In this document: positions 16,734-26,179 of the stretch, piece by piece
How the letters are laid out: every line of letters begins with the position of its first letter
Numbering within the stretch: position 1 is the stretch's first letter
Assembly: GCA_964504665.1 (NCBI GenBank)
Contig: CAZDEH010000002.1
Span: forward strand, 1 to 64,000
From: STC-54 sp964504665
GTDB lineage: Bacteria > Patescibacteriota > Microgenomatia > Daviesbacterales > UBA10151
Reading direction: 5' to 3'
Length of the DNA: 64,000 bases
Notes under the pieces: model-generated
Database searches by the model: none
Told to the model about the DNA's origin: nothing
The model's input: the letters and a program-made list of their open reading frames with translations, nothing else
Translations under genes and position numbers: made by a program

Positions 16734-17596
16734 TATTTATAGATATATCTAAAATATGCCCGGGGAAATCTAAGAGCGGAAAAAAAAGAAAAAATTATTC
16801 CTTGATATCCATCCAATATTCCCTTATGGCGTATCTGTGTTAATAGAAACCAAAAAAGTGGTTTTAATATAAAATGATTTACCATTTGAATAGGATTTTT
16901 GTCTGCATTATCTCTTTTTAACTCATCCTTAATAAGATCAATATATTTATTATTCCTGTGAAGATATCTACTAAAAGATACATCAGCCATGTGCAATAGG
17001 TCATGCTGCAACCATCCGATTCTTCCGCTAACAATCATTTGTTCATGAACACTTTTGCAAGGAAAAAACGCTTTTCTTTTTTTGACTAAACGAATAACGC
17101 CATCAGGATAAACTCCACCATATCTTAAATATTTACCTAAAAAGTAGTTAAGTCTGGGGATATAAAAAGCATTATAAGCTCCTACTTTTTCACCCACTAT
17201 ACCATCTCTTTTTTCGACTAAATTTTGATGTCTTAAAAATAACTTTTTGTTTGGTAACTTATTTTCGTATTCTTCTATTTGTTCTTCGCTCATATCTACT
17301 ATTTTTTTAATTTCCTGAACAAGATCTTTACTAACTCTTTCATCAGCATCAAGTTGTAATATCCAATCTCCAGTTGCATTATTAATAGCTTTTTGTTTAT
17401 TTATGTGAAATATTTTAGGATTATCAGTAATTATTAGTCTCGCTCCAAAAGATCTCGCAATCTGAACTGTTGCATCAGAAGAAGAACCGTCAATAACCAC
17501 AACTTCATCTGCCAAGTCTTTAACTGACTGCAAACACTCTGTAATATTACTTTCTTCGTTATAGGTCGCGAGCACTACAGATATTTTGTTTTTCAT
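16733..17596 (-). CDS. GT2 glycosyltransferase, WaaE/KdtX-like
   Basis: A 287-aa GT2 enzyme with KISVVLATYNEESNI, VVIDGSSSDATV and LDADERV (DAD at 83-85 followed by Glu86), the DADE pattern of the WaaE/LPS-core glucosyltransferase group. VHEQMI.SGRIGWLQHDLLH is a further group signature. A basic C-terminus with two short hydrophobic patches may bind the membrane. Its ATG overlaps the GT39-like gene upstream by 4 nt. Three similar genes lie in this run (this one, 27263-28069 and 31421-32320), suggesting related sugar additions. Confidence 0.88.
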   Translation of the reverse strand: MKNKISVVLATYNEESNITECLQSVKDLADEVVVIDGSSSDATVQIARSFGARLIITDNPKIFHINKQKAINNATGDWILQLDADERVSKDLVQEIKKIVDMSEEQIEEYENKLPNKKLFLRHQNLVEKRDGIVGEKVGAYNAFYIPRLNYFLGKYLRYGGVYPDGVIRLVKKRKAFFPCKSVHEQMIVSGRIGWLQHDLLHMADVSFSRYLHRNNKYIDLIKDELKRDNADKNPIQMVNHFILKPLFWFLLTQIRHKGILDGYQGIIFSFFSALRFPRAYFRYIYK

Positions 17597-19203
17597 GGAT
17601 AACTCACAATAAAAAATGCATCACTGCCATCTAAGTATTTTATACGTTTTTTTACATCAAATAAATCTTTGTGTCTTAATCCATCATATTGACTTGATGT
17701 GACTGCGTAAAGAACTCCCGGATTTGGCATACTCTCAATAGGATCCCAGTCGCCAAAATGATATTTATCAAAAAACGTTACTAGACTATAATCTTTGCTT
17801 TTAGTTTCATTATAAGCTACCGTTTCCAAAAATTCCGGCAAAGGGGTTTTAAGATAATATAAGAAAAAAATGTATGGTTGAAATCTAATGTCAGTTGTGT
17901 ACACCTGAAAATATCCATTATGGTCCTTACTGTATTCTACAATTTGTTTCATACCATACTGCCAGTCAATAGAATATTTGTTGGCATAATTTTTATAGTA
18001 ATCCATAAGATAATTATAAAAGAAAGCCAATAATATCATAAGTACGATTCCTGAAACAATAATTTTAAAGGAAATTTTCTTATAAACTGAGGCAACTAGA
18101 TAAAAACCAAATGCTGCAATAATATTCCAACTACCCATCATAAATAATGCACGGGCTGGATGAGGTGCTTCTTCAACTAAACTTGCAGGTATGGGGGCTA
18201 ATACTGCCCAACCGAGCAAAACCAAAAATATTTTCCATCTAACAGATCTAGAAATAACCCCCCATAATAATCCCAAAAATCCAATTACTAAAAGTGGAAA
18301 ATCTATCGGATAAAATTCACCTACAACCTGAGTTGAAAACTTTTTATTGGCTCCTCCAGTTAAGAACAGATATTGCGGACTAAGATGTAGTAAATATTGG
18401 TTAAAGGTAACTTCTATCCTACCTAATATTTCATTACTTGTTCTTTGGTATAAAGAAGTTTTAACTATTTTATCTTTAGCAATAGATGTTTGACTGATCC
18501 TAGCCGTTCCGAGTAAAGCAGAATTAGAAAACATAATTAGAGTAAATATTGCAAATAAAATAATTGCTACAATAAAATATTTTCCGGTTTTTAGTAAATC
18601 ATGAAAGTAAAATACCGTTAATATTATGACCAGCGGGAACACAACTACAAGTGAAGCGTGATAACTATAAAGACTTATTCCAAAACTAATAAAAGCTATT
18701 GGTAAAAATAATTTCTGTTCTTTAAAACCTTTAAGAAATAGTAATAAACCAAACATCCAAAAAAATAAGGCAAAGTTGGCTTCATGATTAAATCTGGAGA
18801 ACTGGATAGAATAAGGAGAAATTGCCAAAAATAAAGCACTGGCTAATCCTACAAGATTGTTTGAAAAAAATCGTCTTGCAAGATAGAAGGCAACAACTAC
18901 ATTTAAAACTCCAAACAATGCAGATGGAAACCTTGTGCTAAAGTCTGATAAACCCAAAAACTTAACTGAAAGGGCTGTAAAATAAACATGTACTGGGTGT
19001 TTATCATCTCTGAAAGAGGTAAAAGTTAGCGGGAATGTGTTCCCCCATTCGTCTTTTCCCCAATTAGCGATTGTATAACCGTTATATCCAACTGCTGCTT
19101 CATCCCAAGAAATTGTTGGGGGTATTTGGTCTAATTTATATAATCGTAAAAAAGCTGCCAGTAGTATTATACAGACTAGTAGTATTTTTATATTCAATTT
19201 CAT
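17593..19203 (-). CDS. GT39/ArnT-like glycosyltransferase (paralogue 1 of 3)
   Basis: A 536-aa integral membrane enzyme with about eleven helices. Right after helix 1 the first outer loop reads TISWDEAAVGYNGYTI, with Asp34-Glu35 at the catalytic position of the PMT/ArnT family, then DEWGNTFPLTF and DDKHPVHVYFTAL. The last 100 residues are extracytoplasmic and include WQYGMKQIVEYSKDH and a final GSDAFFIV. The family moves a sugar from polyprenyl phosphate to a lipid, glycan or protein outside the cytoplasm. It is 14 nt from the next paralogue (19218-20849), which shares the same motif order. Confidence 0.88.
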   Translation of the reverse strand: MKLNIKILLVCIILLAAFLRLYKLDQIPPTISWDEAAVGYNGYTIANWGKDEWGNTFPLTFTSFRDDKHPVHVYFTALSVKFLGLSDFSTRFPSALFGVLNVVVAFYLARRFFSNNLVGLASALFLAISPYSIQFSRFNHEANFALFFWMFGLLLFLKGFKEQKLFLPIAFISFGISLYSYHASLVVVFPLVIILTVFYFHDLLKTGKYFIVAIILFAIFTLIMFSNSALLGTARISQTSIAKDKIVKTSLYQRTSNEILGRIEVTFNQYLLHLSPQYLFLTGGANKKFSTQVVGEFYPIDFPLLVIGFLGLLWGVISRSVRWKIFLVLLGWAVLAPIPASLVEEAPHPARALFMMGSWNIIAAFGFYLVASVYKKISFKIIVSGIVLMILLAFFYNYLMDYYKNYANKYSIDWQYGMKQIVEYSKDHNGYFQVYTTDIRFQPYIFFLYYLKTPLPEFLETVAYNETKSKDYSLVTFFDKYHFGDWDPIESMPNPGVLYAVTSSQYDGLRHKDLFDVKKRIKYLDGSDAFFIVSYP

Positions 19204-19217
19204 AGACCAAGATACTT

Positions 19218-20849
19218 TTATGTGCCAATAATCTTAAAAACCGGTGTTCCATCTGGAAAATTAATCACCTCTAGAGGAATTCTATCCTGGTCAATTTCTT
19301 CTTTTGTCCCTATAAAAAGAGTCTTCTTGCTTACATCTATCTCTTCTTTAGCAATATTTTTAAATTCGTATTTATCAAAAGAAGAAATAGTAGTAAACCC
19401 AAATTTGTTATCACCGATTTGTTTATTCATTTGCTGATATTTTGCAGGATCATACTTCGAGTAAAAAAGCAATAATATATAGGCTTGGTCATATCGGTCA
19501 GTAATAACTATTTTTTCATATTTATTCTGGTTCGCTAATACATAAGCAGCCATTTTTGAAAATCCGTATTCCCATTCCAACGCATATTCCTTTGGTAAAT
19601 GTACATAATAATTATGAAAGTAATCTGTTATAAAAAAACTAATTATCAGTAAAAATATTGTCATGAACAAGTATCTTAAAATTATTTGTAGTTTCCAAAT
19701 TTTTTCAATTATAATTCCCAATCCTAAACCAGAAATTAAAGTTAAAGGTATCACCATACTTTCTGCTCTTAAGGCATGGGGAGTTTGATAAGTTAATGCA
19801 GCAGCTATAGGAGCAGTTATTAACCAAAATACGATTATTTTAACGTTATCATATTTTCTTTTTATGAGTGAGTATACTCCTATTAGTAAGGTAACAATTT
19901 CAAAGAGGTATAATTGCCCCATGCCTGGAACTTTGTTTCTTTTAAGTGGATCTCCGTCTAAAAATAAAAAACTCGGTGTAAAGTGTTCTAAATAGTTATT
20001 TAAAAAATTTTCTCCAAATGAAAGAAATTTATTATGGTAAAATTTTGCCATTAAACTATTAGGATTTGAGTCTTCTCCGCGCTCCTGATTGACTCTGTTT
20101 AATGGACCAATATCGGAAAATATCGAGACTCCTTGAAATCTAGCAAGTCCGGTATTATTCGTTACTAAAAACAAAAGTGGCAGTAAAAGAATAACCGCCA
20201 GAATAGCTATTATTACATTTTTCTTAACAAATAATACATGCCAATTAAGAACAACAACAGGAATAAGAAGTAAAGGAACTATTAATCTAGGACTCTGATA
20301 AGAATACATTGCAGCAATAAAAGCTAACACAGCTATAAATAACCATAAATAGTTTTTTAATCCTTTTACCAAAGAAAAAATACCTAATAGGATAAAAAAA
20401 GTTGCTATATTAGTCTCCCATGCACCCCTAGAATATTGTAAATGCCAGGGAGAAATAGCTAAAAGAAAAGCGCTAGCTACAGCTATTATTTCTTTTTTGA
20501 ATAATTCTTTTGATAAAAAATATATTAAAATTATTGAAAAGCTGCCCAGTAATATTGAGGGTAATCTTACAGCTAGTTCCGTTAAACCAAAGGCTGCAAT
20601 AAATGGTATATCCAAATATACATATAAAGCTGGTTTATAATCTGAAAATGATTTTAGAACAAAAGGATTATTAATCCCCCATTCGTCTTTTCCGGTTTTC
20701 AGTATAGAGAATGCATTATAACCCAAAGCCGCCTCATCAGCGTTAAAACCCGGAGGAGTAGTCTGTAGCTCAACCAATCTAAGAAATAATCCAATAAGGA
20801 AAATAACAGCAACTACAGAAAAATTAAACGGGGGTATTTTTGTCTTCAT
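19218..20849 (-). CDS. GT39/ArnT-like glycosyltransferase (paralogue 2 of 3)
   Basis: A 543-aa polytopic enzyme, paralogous to both neighbours. Outer loop 1 has FNADEAALGYNAFSILKTGK (Asp38-Glu39), then DEWGINNPFVLKSFSDYKPA; the C-terminal domain has LEWEYGFSKMAAYVLANQNK, close to the WQYG...YV pattern of its neighbours, and ends FPDGTPVFKIIG. A polyprenyl-phosphate sugar donor is expected. Spacing is 14 nt to the downstream and 22 nt to the upstream paralogue, consistent with an old tandem duplication in one operon. Confidence 0.88.
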   Translation of the reverse strand: MKTKIPPFNFSVVAVIFLIGLFLRLVELQTTPPGFNADEAALGYNAFSILKTGKDEWGINNPFVLKSFSDYKPALYVYLDIPFIAAFGLTELAVRLPSILLGSFSIILIYFLSKELFKKEIIAVASAFLLAISPWHLQYSRGAWETNIATFFILLGIFSLVKGLKNYLWLFIAVLAFIAAMYSYQSPRLIVPLLLIPVVVLNWHVLFVKKNVIIAILAVILLLPLLFLVTNNTGLARFQGVSIFSDIGPLNRVNQERGEDSNPNSLMAKFYHNKFLSFGENFLNNYLEHFTPSFLFLDGDPLKRNKVPGMGQLYLFEIVTLLIGVYSLIKRKYDNVKIIVFWLITAPIAAALTYQTPHALRAESMVIPLTLISGLGLGIIIEKIWKLQIILRYLFMTIFLLIISFFITDYFHNYYVHLPKEYALEWEYGFSKMAAYVLANQNKYEKIVITDRYDQAYILLLFYSKYDPAKYQQMNKQIGDNKFGFTTISSFDKYEFKNIAKEEIDVSKKTLFIGTKEEIDQDRIPLEVINFPDGTPVFKIIGT

Positions 20850-20871
20850 AATATTATTATAACTAAACCAT

Positions 20872-22503
20872 CTAATCTATAGCTACTATTTCAAAAGCTC
20901 GGTCACCATTTAAGAAATTGATAGTTTTCACAATTCTTCCGCCTGGGGGATAATTATTGGGGCTTGTTATTAACAAAGTTTGATGTACACCTAACAGCTT
21001 ATCCTTAATCTCCCAATCATTAATAAATTCAAACTTATCAAATCTATCCACCCAAAACCATTGACTTCTTTCATATCTAACAAGGTTTACATCATGTTGG
21101 TAATTGTATGGATTATATTTTAAATAGAAAAGGAAAAATTCATGAGGCTCACCATACTTTTTTGTAATCACAATTCTTGGATATTTCGAATAATTGACCT
21201 GAACATATTCGGCAGCTTCTTTATAACCATACTGCCAAGCAAAAGAATATTGTTTGGGGTAAACAAACCACAAATCATTAAAATATCGAGCTACCAAAAT
21301 AAATTCACAAAATAAAAATACTCCCAGCAGTAAAATTAGAAAATATCTTGATTTGTTTTTTAAGTATTCTGCAATTTTTATAAATCCGTATCCGGTAGTT
21401 ATGTATACTGACACAATCATAATGGTAGATCTGATGACTTGATCGGGATCGCGGGTGATGGCAGCCGGAATTGGCGCAAGAAACAGCCAGCCCAAAAAAA
21501 ACTTCTTTTTGTTATCCAGCTTCCAACCTTTTATCAGTAAAAATATTAGTCCCAGATAAAAAAACGGTAGTTCTATTGGATAAACAATGCCAAAATGGGG
21601 GATACTGAATTGATAATGAGTACCTCCCTCAAACCCTAAATAAACCGGATTAAAATAACCAAAATAATTCTCTGAAAATTTAGTCAAAAAGTAAACCGGC
21701 CTGTTATAGATTAATTTGGGTAGAGGCTCAGGCAGTGCCGATAGGTTTCTTTGTTCATTAATCTGATTAATTGCCCCTTGATCAATGATGCTTACCCAGC
21801 TCACCCTAGCTGTCCCTTCACTGGAAAATACCACCGGAATAAGAGGGATAAAAAATATTAAAATAATAATTGCCGGCAATATGTATTTTTTAATATTTGT
21901 AAATATTTCTTTTCTAAATACAAAGCAAAAGAATATTAATAAGACCGGAGCCAAAATCCTGGTATTGTGATATGCGTAGGCTGACAACCCTATGCTTAAG
22001 GTCCCTAAAATATTAAAGATCCATCGACCGGATAATCCTTTCAAAAGCAGCCAAAAACTTAAAGCTAAAAAGAAAATGGCCGGAGTTGATTGGATAACCT
22101 GCCGGCTGGGTAAAACGCCCCAGGGAGAAATTGCCAGTAAAAAAACCGACAGCAAAGCCGCATACTTATTTTTAAAAATTTCCTTTGATAAAAAATATAC
22201 GACAATCACCGTGAGCGAACCAAGTAGAGCTGAGGGAATCCTAATAACAAATTCGCTTAATCCAAAAATAGCAACAAAAGGCATCACTAAATTCATATAA
22301 AGAGGTAATGGATAATCGCCGTATGCTCGGAAGTTAGTTAAAGGAAGAAACTGCCCCCATTCGTCGCTTCCTGTTTTTAAAATCGAATAAGCGTTGTAAC
22401 CATGACTTACTTCGTCCCAATTTAGACTGGGTGGGACAGAACCAAGATTAATAAATCTTAAGGCAAAAGCTAGAACTATAATTATTAAAAATAAAAACTT
22501 CAT
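20872..22503 (-). CDS. GT39/ArnT-like glycosyltransferase (paralogue 3 of 3)
   Basis: A 543-aa polytopic enzyme with about eleven helices. The first outer loop has LNWDEVSHGYNAYSILKTGS (Asp30-Glu31) and DEWGQFLPLTNFRAYGDYP. The C-terminal outer domain contains FAWQYGYKEAAEYVQVNYSK and ends FLNGDRAFEIV, matching the plan of the two neighbouring paralogues. By eye its 3' half is somewhat less AT-rich than its neighbours. The start overlaps the stop of the PTPS-related gene by 4 nt. Donor and acceptor are unknown. Confidence 0.88.
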   Translation of the reverse strand: MKFLFLIIIVLAFALRFINLGSVPPSLNWDEVSHGYNAYSILKTGSDEWGQFLPLTNFRAYGDYPLPLYMNLVMPFVAIFGLSEFVIRIPSALLGSLTVIVVYFLSKEIFKNKYAALLSVFLLAISPWGVLPSRQVIQSTPAIFFLALSFWLLLKGLSGRWIFNILGTLSIGLSAYAYHNTRILAPVLLIFFCFVFRKEIFTNIKKYILPAIIILIFFIPLIPVVFSSEGTARVSWVSIIDQGAINQINEQRNLSALPEPLPKLIYNRPVYFLTKFSENYFGYFNPVYLGFEGGTHYQFSIPHFGIVYPIELPFFYLGLIFLLIKGWKLDNKKKFFLGWLFLAPIPAAITRDPDQVIRSTIMIVSVYITTGYGFIKIAEYLKNKSRYFLILLLGVFLFCEFILVARYFNDLWFVYPKQYSFAWQYGYKEAAEYVQVNYSKYPRIVITKKYGEPHEFFLFYLKYNPYNYQHDVNLVRYERSQWFWVDRFDKFEFINDWEIKDKLLGVHQTLLITSPNNYPPGGRIVKTINFLNGDRAFEIVAID

Positions 22504-24173
22504 CTACGGATTAAGTTAAACAAATTTATTATCAAACTAAATGATAATACTAAAGCTAAAACAGAAACCAGATCAAGAAAAAGTTTCAGGTTGGTCTCCC
22601 CAAAACCAACTTCAATCAAATGTGAACCGGCGGGAACAGGAAAAGTAATTTGTCCGTAGGGCTTCCCCGGTTCAATAGATATTTCTCGACCATCAATCTT
22701 GGCTGTCCAACCCGGGAAAAAATATTTGTAGTAATTTAATAGAAACGGATCTTTTGAGTCAATTATAACTTTACTATTTAATACATTCAGTTTTGTAAGA
22801 TTTTTGATCTGACTATCAGGAGACACAAGAGAAAAGTTGTGGGAAGGACGCTCTAATGTATTAATTGGCAAACGGAGGTATTCCTCCTGAGTTGCCATAT
22901 ATTCCGGACTGGCGACCGGAATCGGAATATACCTATTAATATAGTAGCCGTCTGTCCTACCTAAAAAATCTTGAGGATGAAATTCAAAAGAATTTAATAT
23001 GATAATCGTCGGAATTAATAGAATTAATACGTAATTTATCCATTTTAACTTGTCGAAAATAACAAGAAATAAAGGAATTAAAAAAGTTGTAACCATTAAA
23101 AATCTCCATGGAAATTGGAAAAAGGGAAACAGGGGAATTTCTTTCCAGAGGAATGAGGAACGATAATTCATAAAGATTACGGATATCAGGAAAGATGCGC
23201 ACAGCCAAACGAAAAGCAGTCTGGACACAAATTTTATTCTCTTCCAGAAAACTACTGCAAAAATTACCGCAAAAACAATTACCGCTATATTTATGGTACC
23301 CAAATAAAATGATATTCCATCATATGGACCGGGTACTGAAGCTCCATAACCCCAATATGGAGTAATAAGTTGCCTTAGAGTTGGAAAGTGATCTTCAAAA
23401 TTAAAAACAGTATCATACTTCATTAAGGGACTATCTAAAAGCGCTGGTAACCAAAAATAAATCGATCCTAGCAATCCTAATGATAAAGATAAAGATAATC
23501 TTTTGAGGGAAATGATTTTATTTCTAGAGATAGCTACACACATTATTCCCCAAATTAATGCAAAAGGTATAAACATATAGGTCGCAATATTATGTGAAAG
23601 AATCAAACCTACTAAAGACAAACCACCTATTCCTGCCCATCTCCAATCTTTTGTTTGATCATTACCGTATGTCAATTTTACAATCGATAAAATAATTAAG
23701 GGGAAAAATATAAAGGCAACCGATTCCCCTATCGCCCCCCTTAAATAAATGTCAACGGCTCGATAAGGAGTATAGACATACAAAATTGCTCCAGTTATAC
23801 CGATTAATCTGCTAGAAAATACTCTGAGTAAAGCGTACATTGAAAAAGATGACAGTATAATACTGAAAAGAAACACACCCTTAATAGCATCAACAAAACT
23901 AAGACCAATTAAATGTAGTGCTTCACCAATATAAAAAGGTAAGGGAAATACAAAATTAAATAATGGATATCCAAAACCAAAACTTAGATCAGGAACGAAA
24001 CGGGGAGGAATCTGACCCATTTTTACAGCTTGATCCATTTGGTGTAACCAAGCAATATGTATATCATCAGATGCTCCATAGAATCCGGGCACAAAAAGAG
24101 CAGCAATGGCGGGCCAACAAAGTAAGAAAATAATTACTATGTCAATTTTTGATAATAAGGACAATAATTTCAT
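22500..24173 (-). CDS. 6-pyruvoyl-tetrahydropterin synthase-related (PTPS_related) polytopic membrane protein
   Basis: A 557-aa membrane protein with about twelve helices. The first outer loop has GASDDIHIAWLHQMDQAVK (Asp36-Asp37), GQIPPRFVPDLSFGFGYP and FPLPFYIGEALHLIG; then TPYRAVDIYLRGAIGES. These are the landmarks of the membrane family that Pfam names PTPS_related, whose name is historical; GT-C-like transfer is more plausible than pterin chemistry. The C-terminal outer domain has FPGWTAKIDGREISIE and PAGSHLIEVGF, a beta-rich region like that of YfhO proteins. Two paralogues lie at 45427-48850. Confidence 0.82.
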   Translation of the reverse strand: MKLLSLLSKIDIVIIFLLCWPAIAALFVPGFYGASDDIHIAWLHQMDQAVKMGQIPPRFVPDLSFGFGYPLFNFVFPLPFYIGEALHLIGLSFVDAIKGVFLFSIILSSFSMYALLRVFSSRLIGITGAILYVYTPYRAVDIYLRGAIGESVAFIFFPLIILSIVKLTYGNDQTKDWRWAGIGGLSLVGLILSHNIATYMFIPFALIWGIMCVAISRNKIISLKRLSLSLSLGLLGSIYFWLPALLDSPLMKYDTVFNFEDHFPTLRQLITPYWGYGASVPGPYDGISFYLGTINIAVIVFAVIFAVVFWKRIKFVSRLLFVWLCASFLISVIFMNYRSSFLWKEIPLFPFFQFPWRFLMVTTFLIPLFLVIFDKLKWINYVLILLIPTIIILNSFEFHPQDFLGRTDGYYINRYIPIPVASPEYMATQEEYLRLPINTLERPSHNFSLVSPDSQIKNLTKLNVLNSKVIIDSKDPFLLNYYKYFFPGWTAKIDGREISIEPGKPYGQITFPVPAGSHLIEVGFGETNLKLFLDLVSVLALVLSFSLIINLFNLIRR

Positions 24174-26179
24174 TGTTTATCTTTGAGATAAATTTGATCT
24201 CTGGTTAAACCTTTAGTATATGAAAAAATTGGACCGTAATCTCCGTCAATTACTTTACTAAGAGATAAAAATTGGTAAAAATAATATAGGAAAATAATAT
24301 TAGAAATGATAAAACAGGAAAAAATTATACTTACTATAGTTTTTAACAATTTAGTTTTCGCTAAATAATAACAACCACTAAAAGAAATTGCATATATCGT
24401 CACAACTATCGGAATTAAAATAACAAAATAATGCATATACGGGGTAGTTCTGGTCACAAAATAAAGAAGCGGAATGAAAGTTACGTAAAGAACTAGGAAA
24501 AGATATTCGCGTTTTTTAGTAATTATAAAAAATACACCCACCAAAGGAATTATAAAACTGCTTAAAAATAGATGCTTCAAAGTGTTTAAAAACGGGAAGA
24601 AAGAAATAAAATCATCATAATTATTACCTAAAATAAAATGATAGCCCTGCCCATTCATCAGCTGAAAAGGTCTGATAAAAGCATAAATATCAAAAGAACG
24701 GATTGTTTGTTGATATTTGAAGAAAGCGTCACAGTCGGGACAAACAGGATTGGCTGTTAGCTGAAAGATCACGTAGGGAATGGCCGGTATTAAGCCTATC
24801 AGAATCCCGATCATCGCCTGCCAAAGATTAATCTTAATTCTGAGGATTATAAAGATAAATATGGTGGATAATATCAAAAATAATCCGGAAGCATGAAGTT
24901 GAATTAGTAATACAAGCAGAATAAATAAAGGTGTCGTAAACTTCGTCTTCTTTTTTAGAATTATTTCATGAAGTAGAGCGAAAAAAGGTAGAAACAACAG
25001 AAGAATTAAATCTTGAGCCCATATTTTACGGGAAAAGATAATTGCCCAAGGAGAAAAAGCTAATAAAAATGAGGCGAATATTGCAGTGACTGGATCATAA
25101 TATCTTTTAATAAAAATGTAAAAAATTGGTACTAATATTGTATTGATTAAAGCTATCAAGAAACTGATAAATTGAGGATCACGGGAAAAAATAGCTAGTA
25201 AGACTACCAGATAATTAAACAGCGGAAAATTATGCACTCCAATCCCCGATATTAAACCTCTTTGAATGATGTAAGGGTTTATAAAAAATTGCACTGTTTG
25301 ATAAACAGTAGTTGCCTCATCTAATTTAAATTCAATTAAGTCTAAAAACAATATCCTAAAAAAAGCAGCCCCCAATAAACTACATGTAATCCAAAAAAAT
25401 GATTTTTTGCCTACACCCAACTTGATGATTAATTGAATTAAGAAATAGCTTATTAAACCGTGATATTTCTTGGCAGAATCATGCAAGAATACACCAGTCT
25501 GTTGATTTACTCCTGATTTCCCTTCAGCATGCTCTACTATAACCTCTGGCAGAAAACCAACTTTCAGACCCATAAACCTAACTTGTCTGCACAGTTCTAA
25601 ATCTTCAAAGTACATAAAATATTTTTCATTAAATCCCCCCACTTTTTGAAATAATTCTTTTTTGATAATCATACAGGCACCAATAACACTTTCTACTTCG
25701 CAAAGTGTTTTGCAGTTTGGTGAATAAAAATCATACTCGCCTTTTTTGCCTAAGATATATTCTTTAAATGCATTAAATACTGTTGGTAGATTGCGTACAC
25801 GAGCTTGTAATAAACCATCAGGATACATTAATTTTGGACCGATTATTCCAAACTCAGGATTTTTCTCTAAAATTATCTTTAATCTATTCAGAGAATATTT
25901 TTGGATTATCTCAGTATCAGGATTTAGAAAAATGAAATACTCCCCTATTGCCGATTTTACTCCGAGATTATTTGCCTTAGCAAAACCTAAATTAGTACTT
26001 GCTTTTATCAATTTCACTCTTTTACCGAATTCTTGGACAATTTCACAGGTAATATCTTCTGAATTATTATCTACAACAATAACTTCACAACCCGATGAAA
26101 ACTTAATAATTGAATCTATGCAAGCTTTAATAGTGCTAGCACTATTAAAGGTGACTATAACAACACTAATCCTATTCAT
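24170..26179 (-). CDS. Fusion: GT2 glycosyltransferase + GT39-like polytopic domain
   Basis: A 669-aa protein with two glycosyltransferase folds. Residues 1-245 are a rhamnosyltransferase-like GT2 domain: ISVVIVTFNSASTI, VVDNNSEDIT, NLGFAKANNLG, NPD (86-88) and YFMYFEDLELCRQVRFMG. From about residue 255 a GT39-like membrane domain begins, with helix FRILFLDLIEF followed by KLDEATT (Asp287-Glu288 in the catalytic position) and about eleven helices. The organisation puts a cytosolic transferase and an outside-acting transferase on one chain. It overlaps genes on both sides by a few bases. No frameshift or gap is seen at the junction, so the fusion appears real. Confidence 0.87.
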   Translation of the reverse strand: MNRISVVIVTFNSASTIKACIDSIIKFSSGCEVIVVDNNSEDITCEIVQEFGKRVKLIKASTNLGFAKANNLGVKSAIGEYFIFLNPDTEIIQKYSLNRLKIILEKNPEFGIIGPKLMYPDGLLQARVRNLPTVFNAFKEYILGKKGEYDFYSPNCKTLCEVESVIGACMIIKKELFQKVGGFNEKYFMYFEDLELCRQVRFMGLKVGFLPEVIVEHAEGKSGVNQQTGVFLHDSAKKYHGLISYFLIQLIIKLGVGKKSFFWITCSLLGAAFFRILFLDLIEFKLDEATTVYQTVQFFINPYIIQRGLISGIGVHNFPLFNYLVVLLAIFSRDPQFISFLIALINTILVPIFYIFIKRYYDPVTAIFASFLLAFSPWAIIFSRKIWAQDLILLLFLPFFALLHEIILKKKTKFTTPLFILLVLLIQLHASGLFLILSTIFIFIILRIKINLWQAMIGILIGLIPAIPYVIFQLTANPVCPDCDAFFKYQQTIRSFDIYAFIRPFQLMNGQGYHFILGNNYDDFISFFPFLNTLKHLFLSSFIIPLVGVFFIITKKREYLFLVLYVTFIPLLYFVTRTTPYMHYFVILIPIVVTIYAISFSGCYYLAKTKLLKTIVSIIFSCFIISNIIFLYYFYQFLSLSKVIDGDYGPIFSYTKGLTRDQIYLKDKQ

